Origin: Struthidea cinerea
Lineage: Eukaryota > Chordata > Aves > Passeriformes > Corcoracidae
Assembly (NCBI GenBank): GCA_013397865.1
Contig: VZTI01003778.1
Location: forward strand, 311,160 to 375,159
Direction of reading: 5' to 3'
DNA: 64,000 bases
In this document: positions 1 through 12,600 of the stretch, in pieces
Layout: each line of letters begins with the position of its first letter
Numbering within the stretch: position 1 is the first letter of the stretch
The notes under the pieces: generated by a model
The model's input: the letters and a program-made list of their open reading frames with translations, nothing else
Database searches by the model: none
What the model was told of the DNA's origin: nothing
Translations under genes and position numbers: made by a program

Positions 1-3000
1 AATTCACACCTCCTACTGTAGCTGGCAAAAGGGACATCTCCATTGGAGGCTGACATGACACTGGCAGACTGAGTGTTCTGGGGCACCCTCCAGCAGCCTG
101 ATCAGTTGAATAATTTTGGCACCTAACTTAAGAGCATGAAATGAGATGGTGTGAGTATATGTGTTCGATGTAATCTCAAGAAAAGTGTTTGGAAGTCCAA
201 CCCAAATCTCTTTCCCAGTCAGTGGGATGGAGGCTTTAACGAGGCAGTTGAGTCATGGCTGGGCAAAGACTGAGCTATCCGATACTGATATACAGGTCCC
301 GTCTGAATCTGTATGTGATCAGTGCAGCACTGTCCCAGATTTCAGGGCACCTACGCAGTTAATATTGGCACTGTGTCTCCAGCACAGATGAAAATCAAAT
401 TAGTCAGAGTGTAAAGGCTCCATGGACACCTGGAGAATATCTTAAATTTGTCTAAATTTTTAAACAAAATTTAAGCCTTACAGAAGTTATGTCAAGGTTA
501 ATTTGCTTTAGTGTTCTTTTGTGTGCTTGAACCAGTTGTCTGTTCTTGTCCATCTGTGCTGTCTTACTGCTAGCGGGAGACTGGGTACTTTTGAGGATCA
601 CTCTCCTCCAGGGGCCATTTCTGGGACTGCAGGAACTGAGAAAGACTCTTAATCTGCATTTACTGCAGCACCCCTGGACATGCAACACTCTTCTTTAACA
701 GACAAATCTTTGTCAGAGAAAATAAGCAATGAACTTTATGCAAGCATCTTCCATAAATTACTGCTAGCTAAATCAATAGCAAGCCTAGACTGCTACTGTT
801 AGCTCATTTCCTTCTCTCTATGCACAAGGAAATGCCAGCATACCTGCTAACTGCACAAATAGTGCAGACCCGTGCAGGGTGTCCCTAGAACGAAAGCCAC
901 GAGCAACTTGGGCAGCATGGCCATCAGTGAGTGAGATCAGCCTTGTAGTGAGAGGAGAGCATGAAAAGGGCATTCTGGAAGATGCTGGATCAGATGATGT
1001 GTCTCACCATGGTTTAAGTACCCAAATTTCCCAAAGCAGTCTGCCCTTCAACTTCCCCTTTCAAACTGTTACAAAGGATTTAACTTGAACAAAGAACTAC
1101 TGTATACACAAGGTGACAGAATAAATTGGTTTAAGTAAGGCATCCAATGTTGCTCTTAAATTTCCTCTTGAATTTTGGACTGTGGCTGGCTGGTATCAAA
1201 GTCCATCATGTGCTGTGCCTGTTAGCAAAAGTCTTGTGGAGGCTGAAGCAGTGGCTTGTGTCTGGCCAAATGACTGTGCCCGTGCCTCTTAGCCAGACCA
1301 GACTCCATGCCTGTATACTGAGGCTGCTAATTTTTCCCTAAATTCCAGCAGAATGATGAATCAGAGGCTTCTCTAACATGAAAAGTGTTTTGATTCATAA
1401 GTATTGAGGCCCCTGTAAAAGAGGAATATTGTTGATCTAAAATCATCACATTTCACAGAAGATAATTTATGACATGTTATGCCTTTGGGGGAAAAAACTG
1501 AAAAGGAAAGTAATTCCTGAAGGAGAAAGATAATATCTGATAAGCAAAATTAGTCATCAGTTAGGGAAAATGTGTGGTAGAACATGAAAGCGTGTTCTTA
1601 TGAAATAATTTTGTAGGATTTTTTAGAATAATTTTTCTTTTGCAGATCACCCCTGTGCATATTTTCCTGTATAAGGGATTGCTAGTGTTTATAAAATGTT
1701 GTAATCTAACCGCTTGCTATGTCTTTTCAAGCTATTTCAAGTAATTCATAGAGAGAAAGGTGCCTTTCTAAACATTGCCTTGTGCAGGAAGTGAAAAATG
1801 TGTAGTCAGAGATACCAAAGCCAACACAGTAAACTTAAAAATCATGGCAGAAACTTGATTCTAATCAGATAAAATGCTTCTTAGATCCCCTATAAAAAAA
1901 GCCCCAAGAGTGCAAACTACATTTTTAAGAGATGGTTCCCCAAACACCAGTTTTGTAACTGCATATAATCTAAATATGCATTTCCATAGACTTTCTGCAG
2001 CAATTTGTGTAAGGCTTATTGTATCACACAGATACAATACTAAAAACAACATTTTAGTTAGAAAGTACTCGCTGGGCAGGAAAAGAGAAGGGGCCTGTGG
2101 GAAATCCTATTTATTTGCATTTGGTGTTTGCATTTCTTGCTATAAATGTTAAATACTTGCCTCCTGTTTCAGATTGCATGAGCCCTTCATTTGGGTTTTC
2201 CAGCACCATCTGTAGTCAACAGACTACAGAAAGAGGAGAGGCAATGCTCTGGCTGTTGTAATAGCTAAATCAAGTTTTGTTGTCATTTTTACACACACAT
2301 TACATAGGTGCATAAAATCAGGTGCCAGGTTCTCTGCCAGCAGTATTTACCGATAGGTAGTTGTGGAGCGTGGGGGGCTATCAGGTATGAGGAAGTTGTC
2401 CATGGAAAAAGCTACTGAACAAAATGAACCAACAGCAGGAAACACTCTTGCTACCCCAGGCAAGAAAATGACTAGAAGTTGAAAGAGACTCCATTCATTT
2501 TTTTGTTTTAAATTGAACACCTGAGGGAATTGCTGTATGGAGCAGCCCAGGATTGTGAGTAATTTAGTTAAAACCCAAAACCCGTGCTACATGAATTAAT
2601 AACACTGACCAGTATTAGTGCAGAGCACTGAATGTTGTGTACGTACCTGAACCAGCAGAAGGTGAACACAGGTTATTGTCCCTCTGGTCTAGAATATGCA
2701 TCTTATACAGGCTTTAAAAGAAAGCCAGTACTTTGTTTAAAGCAACAAAATTCTTGACTCTGGCATGGAAATGAGAGGAGAATGATGATGAGATTTACAA
2801 GGCATCAAAAACCTGAGAAATTTTTGGCTAACTTTCATAAATTGTCTCATGGGCACTCTGGATATGCCTGCACTAGACAGAATTAAAAAAAGCATTTCCC
2901 ATATTTTTGAGACCAAAAAACTCAAAGAAATCTTCCCCTCATCTCACAATTAATTTAAATATAATCAACAAAAAACCCAAGCCAAAAAATAATTAAGCAA

Positions 3001-4042
3001 AAGGAGATAGAAATCTCTTACAGAATTGGTTCTGCCAGAAATATATTTGTTGTAATGTCCCACTAGTGGCCAGTAAAGGAAATGGAAAGTGAAAATCATG
3101 CCAAGATTACATATTCACAGCTCTGCCTACTCTATTCTCAGTGCCCAGAAGCATGAAGGCCTGAAACAACATCATTTTTAACATTAAACTAACTCTTGTC
3201 ATGTGGAAGTGGAAGATGAGCTAGATCTAAGATATATATAGCCCTTCTGCTACAGAAGGTTGGATTCTAATTATCAAACTTGTAAGGCAGACAGCAAGAA
3301 GCCTCTGCTGCTGATAAAAAGATTGACCCTCAGTGTATTTCTAGTGGTTTAGGTGCCTAGCTGTCCCAAATGAGAACAAATGAAGTAGGGAGCAAGCCCT
3401 CTGTGTTACAGTGCTACAGATGCAGTGCACACCTGTTATTTAAAGTGAAAACCAACATGTGATTTTTGGCTTGCCAAGAGCTGGGGAAGGCATAGCAAAT
3501 GGCAGGGTATTCTGGATAGGTCTGAAATTGTCACAAGACCTGGCATCTCCTCCTGCCATGGTCCATCTGGCATGAGAAGCAAAGGCTCTGCAGTGGGAAC
3601 TCCGGAGATGTGGTGGTTAAGGGGAGTGGTCCTGCTCACCTGTGCATGAGTCAGGACTTCCTGCAGTAATACCCAAGAGTGAAGTTTGTTTACTCACTGC
3701 ACCATCAGGGCCCTGAATGAGCTATTACAGTCTGTAAGGCAAATGTGTATTTATTTAGACAATTTTTAAAAAATTGATTTTTGATCCGGTACATGGTAAA
3801 AGCTCCTAAGGAACCAGCTATGTAAATCCTTCTTTAGCTGTATAAATACTCTTTTTATTCTCTCTGTATCTAACTTTCATGTGATAGCATGAAGGATGAA
3901 TGATGATTAGCTGGAATCAGTGCTCGGGAAAGAGGGAGAACAGGGAAATGGATTCTCTAGCATATATTTTCTTATGAGACTTCTGTAATTAAACATTTTA
4001 CAAGCAGGATAATAACCAGTAGCCTTTCCTTGTTATGGTATT
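1..4042. other. Unique non-coding sequence
   Basis: No gene, RNA gene or repeat is recognised. Open frames here are short (at most 92 codons), overlap one another on both strands around 1860-2150, and lack domains. One perfect octamer word 'atttgcat' lies at 2113-2120. Confidence 0.6.
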
Positions 4043-4193
4043 TATCCTGGCTCTGACATTCAGGTTGGCCCAGTCGTATCACCTCCATTTCCTCATCTGT
4101 ACAATGGTAATAAAAGTATTGACCTTCTCAATAATATCTCTCAGAGATGGAAAGAGAGGAGATGCTCTGTAAGATCTGCATAATTATTGTTAA
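4043..4193 (+). mobile_element. MIR-like CORE-SINE relic
   Basis: The segment carries three anchors of a MIR element in the right order and spacing: 'atcctggctctgac' near 4044, 'tttcctcatctgtacaatgg' at 4088-4107, and an AT-rich tail ending 'taattattgtta'. The line 'gataataatagtacctacct' of the family is reflected in 'taataaaagtattgacct'. MIRs are tRNA-derived SINEs with a conserved core that were active early in amniote evolution. This copy is heavily diverged and has no intact Pol III A or B box. It is one of the best-supported relics in the window. Confidence 0.8.
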
Positions 4194-4492
4194 CTTCAAG
4201 CTCTGAGCAGTTCTCTTGGAGCCGATGGGAAAGCTCACATGTGGAGCTAGTCACAGTACTGGGAGCCACTGATGGCTGCAAATTGTGGAAAACTGGCCTT
4301 CTGATGGATCATAAGTCTGCTTCTGGAAAACTGTTTTTGCTTTCCATATGGGCTGGGACTTTCAGTGATGCTTTAACAAGTTATATGCCTGGGAGTAGGA
4401 TGCATAACTCTTCCAGGGTTTTTGAAAGTCCTTGCAAGGAAGCAGGGGGTTGCTGTTGGAATTGCAGTCTAAAATTACAAACAAGCACATAC

Positions 4493-4520
4493 AAAAAAAA
4501 AAAAAAAAAAGAGAGAGAGG
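4493..4520. repeat. A18 homopolymer followed by GA repeat
   Basis: Eighteen consecutive A bases (4493-4510) run into 'gagagagagg'. There is no recognisable SINE or LINE body directly upstream, so this is a simple repeat and not a retroposon tail that I can assign. Confidence 0.9.
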
Positions 4521-5859
4521 AAATTGTAGAAGGATGGGGGGAAAATATTAAGTTATTTTGGAAATGGACACTTTAGTGGAAATGAAAGTGAAAATTCAAA
4601 AAACCACTGTCAATAGAAAAGAAATTCTGGTTTTGCTATTCTAATGTGAGTGTAAACATTTTACATGATAATGGACACTGCAGGGTGGGGGGAGGGTGAA
4701 ATCTGAAGTACAAAGCACGTGGGAATATTCATGATTCTTTTTTGCTTAGTTGAGTCTCTCTTCAATTCCTATTTGGATGGACTGAAATACCAAAATAAGT
4801 AACCTGATTTTCAACACTGCTTTGAGCAGTCTCCATTAAAGAGAAAACAAGTGATTGTAGCCACCTACTGTGGGAAAAACCTCAGCCAGTTCTTTTCCTT
4901 GATGCCACTTGCTTTGTTTTAGTTATGTTAGCACCAGAGAATCCTCTCACTTGAGCCATGATTTCTCTTCCTTCTCTTCCAATCTAAGTGGGTAATATCC
5001 ATATGCAAATTTGCTAGAAAGGTTTCTTGGCAAATACAGGGGGAAAAAAATCCAGCAAAACTTCTTAGCAACAGCTGGGAAGAACATCAAGAAGGAATCT
5101 TTCTTTCTCAGCCTTGGAAACGTGCTGGCATTCGTATTTCTGCTCAGTGCTCTGCTGGAGCTGTGTGCTTATTAGTGCTCTCAGAGTGCAGACAAACTCC
5201 ACTGATTCAATATATATGCTTGTCCCACATCCTTCGTTCATATTTTAATCTAGAAGTCTCCACTGGTGCATGCTACAGTACTGATCCAAAGCTCAGGAAA
5301 GTTAGTAAAGACATGCGAGATGACAGCAAGGACTTACACCCTCGTCCCTCAACGTCCCTAAATCCCTGTGCTACATCCCTCTTACCAAGGCATTGAACTG
5401 ATGCAGAATGTCTTTGTGCTTAATATTTCAAATGCCTGCTACCCGTGTGTGGTCTGGGCAGTGAAGATGTCCTGTGGCCTTTTTTGGGAACTGATGCAGA
5501 CAGCGGTTTGCATTTGCAGTCATGTGATACCCTGTTCTTTATTTGCTCTTGACATCAGTATGGTGCAGGGACATTGAGGGGCTTATCACTAGAAACAGGC
5601 TGCAATGAGGACAACCATGGCAGGACTTTTTCCTGCCTTAAATATGAAAAGTGTGTTCCTCTTTTATGCAGAAAAACACAGGAAGATGGCCCATGTAATT
5701 ACTGGAAATCAGCAATCTGTCTCCTGTCATTCAATTTAACCCATGTAAACTTGCCATGTGCAATGGATACACTCCGTGGGTGTGATTTCAGAGAAGGAAT
5801 GGTCCATCTGGTTTATGCAAATGCTGCTTTAAAGGAGGATGACTGACAGTTTTTTCCAG
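4521..5859. other. Unique non-coding sequence
   Basis: Nothing recognisable apart from two perfect octamer words ('atgcaaat') at 5003-5010 and 5815-5822. Three consecutive overlapping open frames of 69-90 codons between 5163 and 5846 show no domain and no phase continuity with splice signals. Confidence 0.55.
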
Positions 5860-6008
5860 GCACAGAGTGCAGCAGACAGGCTGGAAGCTGGTTACTTACC
5901 AGCTTGGATACAGAAGATCTCTGTATCAAGCATGCTGTCAAAGTAACGGAGACCAGTATTATTAGCAGAAGCAGGCGAATAGGCAGTGGGAATGTTGTGG
6001 CTGTGTAG
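5860..6008 (+). other. Candidate exon, probably non-coding, 149 bp
   Basis: Upstream there is a 'gactgac' branch-point-like word and 'agttttttccag' ending at 5859. The segment ends 'gtgtag' followed by a full 'gtaagt' at 6009, one of the strongest 5' splice sites in the window. Two frames contain internal stops. The third is open for 48 codons but ends in a TAG at the very junction, so any transcript would use it as a terminal coding or an untranslated exon. It could belong to a long non-coding RNA or be a decoy. Confidence 0.18.
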
Positions 6009-6849
6009 GTAAGTCAGAGCTCAGCTGTTTGTGATGTGAGGTGGCTCACATGGAGGAGGAAAGGCTCACCTCTTCCGGATGGACAGTGATTTTTGTAGAT
6101 AGCTCTAATTTGTAAAACCTGCAGTAGCATTTGAGGATGTGCCTTACAGCAGAAGTGTTCCAAAGGGGTGACAAAAACTAGGAGTGATCATAAGTACAGC
6201 TGCATCCTCATTTCCTCTCCTGAAAATGGTGCTTCTGTTCTAGTCTAGCTGTTCCAGTATTACTTTTCAAAATAATTAAACAACAATAGCACCTGTTTTT
6301 CTTATTCAAAGTTCCAAAACCTACTCCTAAGTATGTTGTCTTGCATATTTGTCTGCTTAATTTGTACCTAGAGATGCTTTTCCTGTTTGAGATTTCAGAT
6401 TACTGATCTGTAGAAAATGGGCAGTTTGCCTTTACATTATGTGAATAGCAGAATAGGATCCTGTCACCGATGAAAGTGCTATATTTATGACTCATTATAA
6501 TCCATTCATTGCTTCACAGACCCAGAGCCCTCCAGGGAATACCACAAACCCACATAATTTTCCCAAGTGCTCCATTTCGCATTTGGATCTTTGGTTTAGC
6601 TGACAGATATGAAAAAGGAAGAAAAAGGTGCAGGGAGGCAGGGAGTCCATGCAATTGTGCATGTACAAATGCTCAGCAGGGATAGCAAGAATTTCAATTC
6701 AGAGCTGTCCCTGTCATGCTCCTGATCCCCATTCCTTCTGATGCTGTAACAACCACGAGGAGCAGAGGGGGTGAACTTCAGGAGCTGACAGAGGTCAGCA
6801 TGCCTTTAATGGTTGCAGGCCCATTGCAGTAGGCAAGTGTTGGCACCAC
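6009..6849. other. Unique non-coding sequence up to the CR1 insertion
   Basis: I see no gene or repeat here. The last 50-60 bases may contain an eroded extension of the CR1 5' part, which cannot be bounded by eye. Confidence 0.5.
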
Positions 6850-7734
6850 AAGCCTCGTTGGAACAGGCTAACAGAGTGGCTTCACGGATCTTTACACATT
6901 GGGATGCCATCCAGAGGGACCTGAACAAGCCCGAGCAATGGGCCTGTGTACACCTCATGAGGCTGAACAGGGCCAAGTGCAGGGTGCTGCAAGGGGGTTG
7001 AGACAACCCTCGGTACCAACACAGGCTGGGGGATGAACAGATCGAGAAGCTGCCCTGCTGAGAAGCACTCGGGGGTGCTGAGGGATGAAAACCTGGACAT
7101 GATCCGACAGTGTGTGCTCCAGCCCAGAAAGCCAATTATATCGTGGGCTGCACCAAAAGCAGCGTGGCCAGCAGGGTGAGGGAGGGGATTCTGCCCCTTT
7201 GCTCTGCTGAGACCCCACTGGAGTGCTGCATCCAGCTCTGGGGTCCCCAGCATGAGAATGATGTGGACACTTACGGATTGAGTCCCGTGGCGGGCTACAT
7301 AAGTGAGTAGAGAGCTGGAGCACCTCTCCTATGAGGAAAAGCTGAGAGAGTTGGGGTTGTTCAGTCTGGAAAAGAGAAGGTTGCAGGAAGACTTTATAGC
7401 AGCCTTGCAGTACCTACAGGGAGCACACAAGAAAGCTGTCAAACTTTTTACAAGGTTGTGTAGTGATAGGACAAGGGGTTGTAACTTTAAACTGAAAGAG
7501 GGTAAGTTCAGGCTGTAAATAAAGAAGAAAATTTTTACAATGAGGGTGGTAAGGCACTGGAACATGTTGCCAAAAGAGGTGGTGGATGACCTATCCCTGG
7601 AAGTGTTCAAGGCCAGGTTGGATGAGGTTCTGAGCAACCTGATGTAATTGGAGGTGTTCCTGCTCATTGCAAGGGGATTGGGTTAGATGATCTTTAAAGG
7701 TTTCTTCCAACCCAAACTATTCCATGATCTTGCT
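6850..7734 (+). mobile_element. CR1 LINE, 5'-truncated 3' fragment (decayed reverse transcriptase end plus 3' UTR)
   Basis: This is the 3' end of a chicken-repeat-1 non-LTR retrotransposon. The sequence shows, in order: decayed C-terminal ORF2 peptides in different frames (around 6890-7000 a stretch reading AIQRDLNKPEQWA, around 7125-7235 ANYIVGCTKSSVASR and a WGPQ motif, and around 7310-7515 LEHLSYEEKLRELGLFSLEK), then the 3' UTR. It ends with the typical CR1 terminus, a 'gatgatctttaaagg' box followed by 'ccaacccaaactattccat'. CR1 ORF2 encodes an endonuclease and reverse transcriptase; only the far C-terminal part is here. In-frame stops after 7000 and 7515, and the shifts of frame between blocks, show that it is dead. 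The 5' boundary is approximate because the first 50 bases are eroded; the 3' boundary is clear. It is the largest well-preserved repeat in the window and the main evidence for an avian source. Confidence 0.95.
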
Positions 7735-9414
7735 GCAGAAAGGAGCTCAAAGTCCTGTGCAGGAAAGCTACAGTGCTACATTTTCACAGTGCTGTCTGCC
7801 AGTCCTTGGAGTAGCCTGAAACTGCAACTTCTTATATTTATTCTGCAGTGCCCAAAAAATGCACTGATCTGGTGTTACCAAGTCGATTTCCTGGCTAGGT
7901 ATCCTGTAGCTCTCAGATATGTGCTATCAAATCTCTGTGCAGAGAGAGTGTTTTGGGCAAAGGTGACCTAGACCAGGCGGTTTGGTTGTGCCTTGCAGAC
8001 AATCTGATTGCCACTGTAGTGCACAGCTTTCTGATGGCTGTGCTCAGTCCGTGTGCTGGAGTGGTGTCTGCACATTGGTGTTGGGACTGAGTAGCTCAGC
8101 TGCAGAAGAGGAGGACTGGCTTTGAGAGTCACTTGTGCCTGAAAGTTCTTTTCTGGCTTGGTTTTACAGAGTCAGTATCTCTCTCTCTCCTTGGCACGGG
8201 AAATAGCTCCTGAGCCATACTTACTTTGCTCAGGTTCAGGAAGCTCTGCAGTGGTTTGGGGAGGATTTTTAAAAAATTATGATGATGCTATTCTGTGTAT
8301 TAATGTGCCTTTTCATTTGTATTAATGTGCCTTTTCATTTGTAGTTCATGTGTAGTATTTCCAGAGCTGTCCATTTCTCGGTGGAAATCTGACTGATGCC
8401 AGCCCTACTGTGTCCGTAAGCCTCTGAACGCCTTCATCAGAGGGGATGTAATTGTGCATGCTTGCAGTGGGGAGTGTGGGTGTCTCTGTTAACTGGAGAT
8501 GCCTTCATTGGGATTGAAGTGCCACCTCTCTCAGTGAGGCAGACAAGGAGAACAGAGGTAGAAAGGTGCAAGAGGCCAAACTTGAGCCTTTGAGGAGACA
8601 AACATAGATTGGGGTAAATGAGTGAGGGGTTCAGATTTTTTACTTCAACATACAAAATCTATTTCTTGACTTTTCTAACATGATTTTCAATCCCATTGCC
8701 TGGTTTTGTATGAGGCCTGAAGAATTTCTTGCCATTTCTCCTTTGATAACTCTCACAACTATTGTACCTGCTTCATGATTCCTCTCCTCTTTTTCCCTCA
8801 AAACCTCGTGTTTTCTAGCCAAGAGGAGACAGTGAGTCACTTCTGATCACTTTGTGGTACCTTTTAATTTTCTGCTGTTGCTTAATGGAGCGCTTCACAG
8901 GAATGTGCTCCATTTCATTCTTGCACCACCGTGAAATACTGTCCGGCTGTGTGTAATGATTAGGGCAAAGAAGAGGAAAACATCATAACTCTTTCTTTCT
9001 CTAGGAAGTTCATTGAAAAGTGGCAGAGATTCTGTATCTGCCAGGAGTGAAGGTGGCATGGGGTACCTGGGGAGTACTCTGCTGTCTGGAGTAGAGTGGG
9101 TCTGCAGCAGGGACTTGAGTCCTGTTTGCTCTATATGCTCACTGAGGCGGGATTGCCCTTAAACCTGGCAGCTTTTGAGAGCAAAACAGGTCTTCTAATG
9201 GCAATTCAAACTCAGTGGCTCCACAGGTTTCCCTGGAAAGTCACCTGCTTAGACTTTAAAAAAAAAAAGTCTTAAAATGATTGATTTGATCTGGGAAAGA
9301 TTTGATTTAGAGAGCTGTTCAGGAATTCAGGACACTTATGCGCTGAGTAAGTATGGATTTAATGGCTCAATTTAAAGCATCCAAGTTTTAAAACGTTAGA
9401 CTTGAGGTAGTAAT
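7735..9414. other. Unique non-coding sequence
   Basis: Apart from the 22-bp duplication at 8297 nothing is recognised. The 94-codon frame at 7687-7971 starts inside the CR1 3' end and runs out of it, so it is a chance frame. Confidence 0.55.
8297..8343. repeat. Perfect 22-bp tandem duplication
   Basis: The unit 'gtattaatgtgccttttcat' plus 'tt' occurs twice without a mismatch (8297-8318 and 8319-8340), followed by three bases of a third copy. The lack of divergence suggests a recent slippage or duplication event. It is a possible length-polymorphic minisatellite seed. Confidence 0.95.
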
Positions 9415-9675
9415 GTTTCGTACGAGTACTTACAAGTGCTTAAAATCAATCGGGATCCGTCCCTCTGCTCCGCAGGCAGGGTGGTGGGTGCTGGCTAGAA
9501 GGCAGCGCTGCCCGTGTGTGTGCACACGCTGCAGACGGTGCTCAGCCACGATGGCCACGGAAAGCAATAATGATAACCGAGCTACGGCAGCGACGCGCTG
9601 CTGGCTGATGCCTTCGACAAGCGCGTTTGTACGCCGAAATCAGGGATGCCTCTCTGAAACGCTGCTGCCTCCGGG
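9415..9675. promoter_or_regulatory. Isolated CpG-dense block (possible orphan CpG island)
   Basis: I count about 23 CpG dinucleotides in roughly 260 bases, while the flanking kilobases contain very few. Examples are the clusters in 'cagcgacgcgctg' (9589-9600) and 'aagcgcgtttgtacgccgaa' (9619-9638). In warm-blooded vertebrates such density usually means the DNA is unmethylated in the germ line, as at promoters or CpG-rich enhancers. A + strand frame stays open from 9413 to 9709. It contains an ATG at 9550 in good initiation context (A at -3, G at +4) that would give 53 residues (MATESNNDNRATAATRC at the start), with no recognised domain. No TATA box stands out. It could also be a CpG-rich fragment of an unrecognised repeat. 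Confidence 0.45.
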
Positions 9676-12600
9676 GAATCACAGCTGCAGTCATACTCAT
9701 GGCAAGTGAGGCTGTTGAATCAAAAATTCCTCGCCCTAATATTCTCCGCTTGGCCAGCTTTATGCATTGTGATCACTGAATGGGAAAGCTTTTAGATGTG
9801 TGCCTAACCAGACATTTTCAGTGAGGGCATGCTGGAGTTCCTTTCATCAACTCTACAGTTCTCATAAAAGTGAAAGCATGTAGATATGTACTTGTATGCT
9901 TGAGTTTTGAGAGTAGTAGTCCATTCTATTTTAATCCTACTTAAACTGTGAGCAGAAAAGCCTCCAAGCAGCATGACTGCCCAAGTTTATTTGCACTTTT
10001 GATGCCTTGGTGGCTGCAGATGTGCTCAGACCTCCTTTTGTAGCATTTGCATTGGCTGGCATAGGTACATAAGATTTTGGCTAATATAGAAATGCATAAT
10101 ATGAATTAAGTGGGACTTCCTGGGTAGGAGGTATAATATCTAAATATTTTCAAGAAGAATTTTCACAAGCAACACTGAACAGCAGTGCTGTTCCTCTGCC
10201 TTTCAAAAACACAGCTAGGGAAAAAAAAAATCTCTGATTTAAAAAAAGCTAATAATCCTTGGTTCCTAGTCATCTTAATTTTGCAGTATTTTATTTAAAG
10301 CATTTTAATATACTTTTCTTAGGCAAAATGCGAAGACATGGTTGATAATGGTTATGCTTAACTGAACAGTCCTGAGAAATTAACATGAAAAATAAAGATA
10401 TTTGCTTTTTCTTGGGCAGGTTTGAAATTATGTGATTTTGTGAGGTATTAAGGGCTAGGGTTTCTCAAAAGAAGCAGTTGTTCACAACAAATCATAATAG
10501 TCACTGTTGATCTCCCTGGGTTGTTTCATGACTATATTAATAGGAGTTGTCGTTGTTTCAAACATTAATTGCTGCTCTTAAGCACAAGCTTAAACTTCTC
10601 TACTACAGACAATTTCTTTCAGAGAAAACCCTTCCTGCATTAAACAAGCTTATATCAGATGACCAAAATTACCCACTAAATCATGGTGAGTCCAAAATAA
10701 TTTGATCCAGCAAAACCACAGAAAGAAAACACTGAGATTTTAAAATATGGGGCTATTTTGGAAATAAAACATTAACTTCAGCAAGAATTGAAAGTTTTCA
10801 ATCCTCAGCAGAGGAGGCCACTTCCTTGCAGGACTGAGGCTGTGGGTAGTGCCACTATGAGAGTAGATTTGGAGGGGTCTGCAAGAAGCAGATTGTTTAT
10901 GTGCTGGTAGCAGCAATGAGTATGGCAGAGAGTGGTGGGTCCTTCCAACTCTTTACAACTCTGTCCCCAACAGCTTTTCTGTTGTCTGCTAAAGATGTGG
11001 TTAAACTCATCCACATACAGCTTCTTGCTCTTTGAGCGCTAATTGGGCCTCTCACCTCCCTGTCCAGCTGTTTCCAACAACTGTATGGAAACAGTATTTT
11101 TGAGGTGTCCATCTTTCTGCCAAATGTAATTAACTTGAAGGCAAAGTTTAGAAGTTTTGATGGAGGATTACTAGACCAAAACAAAGAGAGCATGCCTCCA
11201 GTTTCTTTAAGGAAGCAGGGTATTGCCAGCTAGAGAGAATTACTGCCTCTTGAAGCAATCTGGTTTTATAAACACATTGCTGAAGCTTCCCTAAAAACTA
11301 AGCCATCCTTAGAAAATGAGATTCTGTGTTGGCATATGCCAACATATTTCTGATGAGCTCAACTAACTGACTACCCTTCTGGAGTTATTTATTTAGCCTT
11401 TTTCAAATTATTTAGATTTTTAATTAGAATCTCGATGGCATTGAGTTTTGGCAACTTGATAGCAGGAGTAACCGCATCTTCTTTAAGGAAACAGCTTTCC
11501 AAGTGACATAACCCTGTGTGAGAGAGAGTGGGGAGGAGGTGGGAACAGCCTTTCCCATAGTATCCCAGAAAGAAAACAGCTTCATGGATTAGGAGCTTAA
11601 TTAGGACTGAAATCCATAGCAATAAGTGGGGAACAAATATAGTTAATTTGATTAAGCCTCAGAGTGAATGAGTTGCACACTGCATTGATTACTTTAAAGC
11701 AAATAACAAAGGCAAGGCCGTTTACTTTATGGTACTATTACTGCAAATGAAATCAGTATCAAGCAGGTTGCTGGGGAGTGTAGCTAAGACAACCTCATAA
11801 CCTCATCTGCTGATAAATGAATCTTTGGCTAATCAGTAGACTCAGCATGGAGGCTACTCCAGCAGACTGTAAGTGAGTCACAGCAAGGCAGGTACCCTCC
11901 TAAACAAGAAGGCTAAGAAATAAACAGTCCTTGGGTGGATGGTAAAGGTCACGCAGTCTCTGTGTGTGAGAGCGTTCCTCAGAAAAATATGACTGCTCTC
12001 CCAGGGAGGGCAAGAAGGAATGATATTGATTATGCACAATGCAAGAGAGCAACTCATAGGACTTTATAGGGGTATTTACATCAACAGATAGACACCAAAA
12101 TAACCTGATTGAAACAAAATGCTGGCAAATTTTGCTGCTGACATGAGAAGTGAGAGTTTCATAGCACAGTGGGAGAACTGAGGAGCAGTCTCTCTGATGG
12201 TTCTTCACAGTATCAGTTCTCTCCTACAACTCCCCATGGTTCTCTGTAGGGCTGGCTGGCTAGAGGTAGCTGCCACTTCCTCTGCAGGTGGTGGTACCCA
12301 GAAAAGAAAGAGGGGCAGTTCTCCCCCTTCCCCCTCTGCTCTGTGTGATACACTGAGTCTGCACGTACTGAGTGGGAGAGAAACCAGCGCGCTGGTTTGC
12401 TTAAAGTTTGCATTGGCCAGTCAGATGCTGTGCTGGGAGTAGTCTGTGGCAAGAGTGAGGGGAGCAATTCTCTTAAGTTCCTTTTGTTGAGGAGGGCACT
12501 TCAGTACCACCACCAAAAGGGTGGTCTTTAACATACCGTGTTGGTCTTTAATTAGCACCAGGCAGATCCTGACTGCACGGCATTCCCTGAGGAAGTAAGC

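Noticed and set aside
9407..9420. let-7-like word 'tgaggtagtaa'
   Set aside because: Only the first ten bases match the mature miRNA, and no complementary arm able to form a hairpin was seen nearby.
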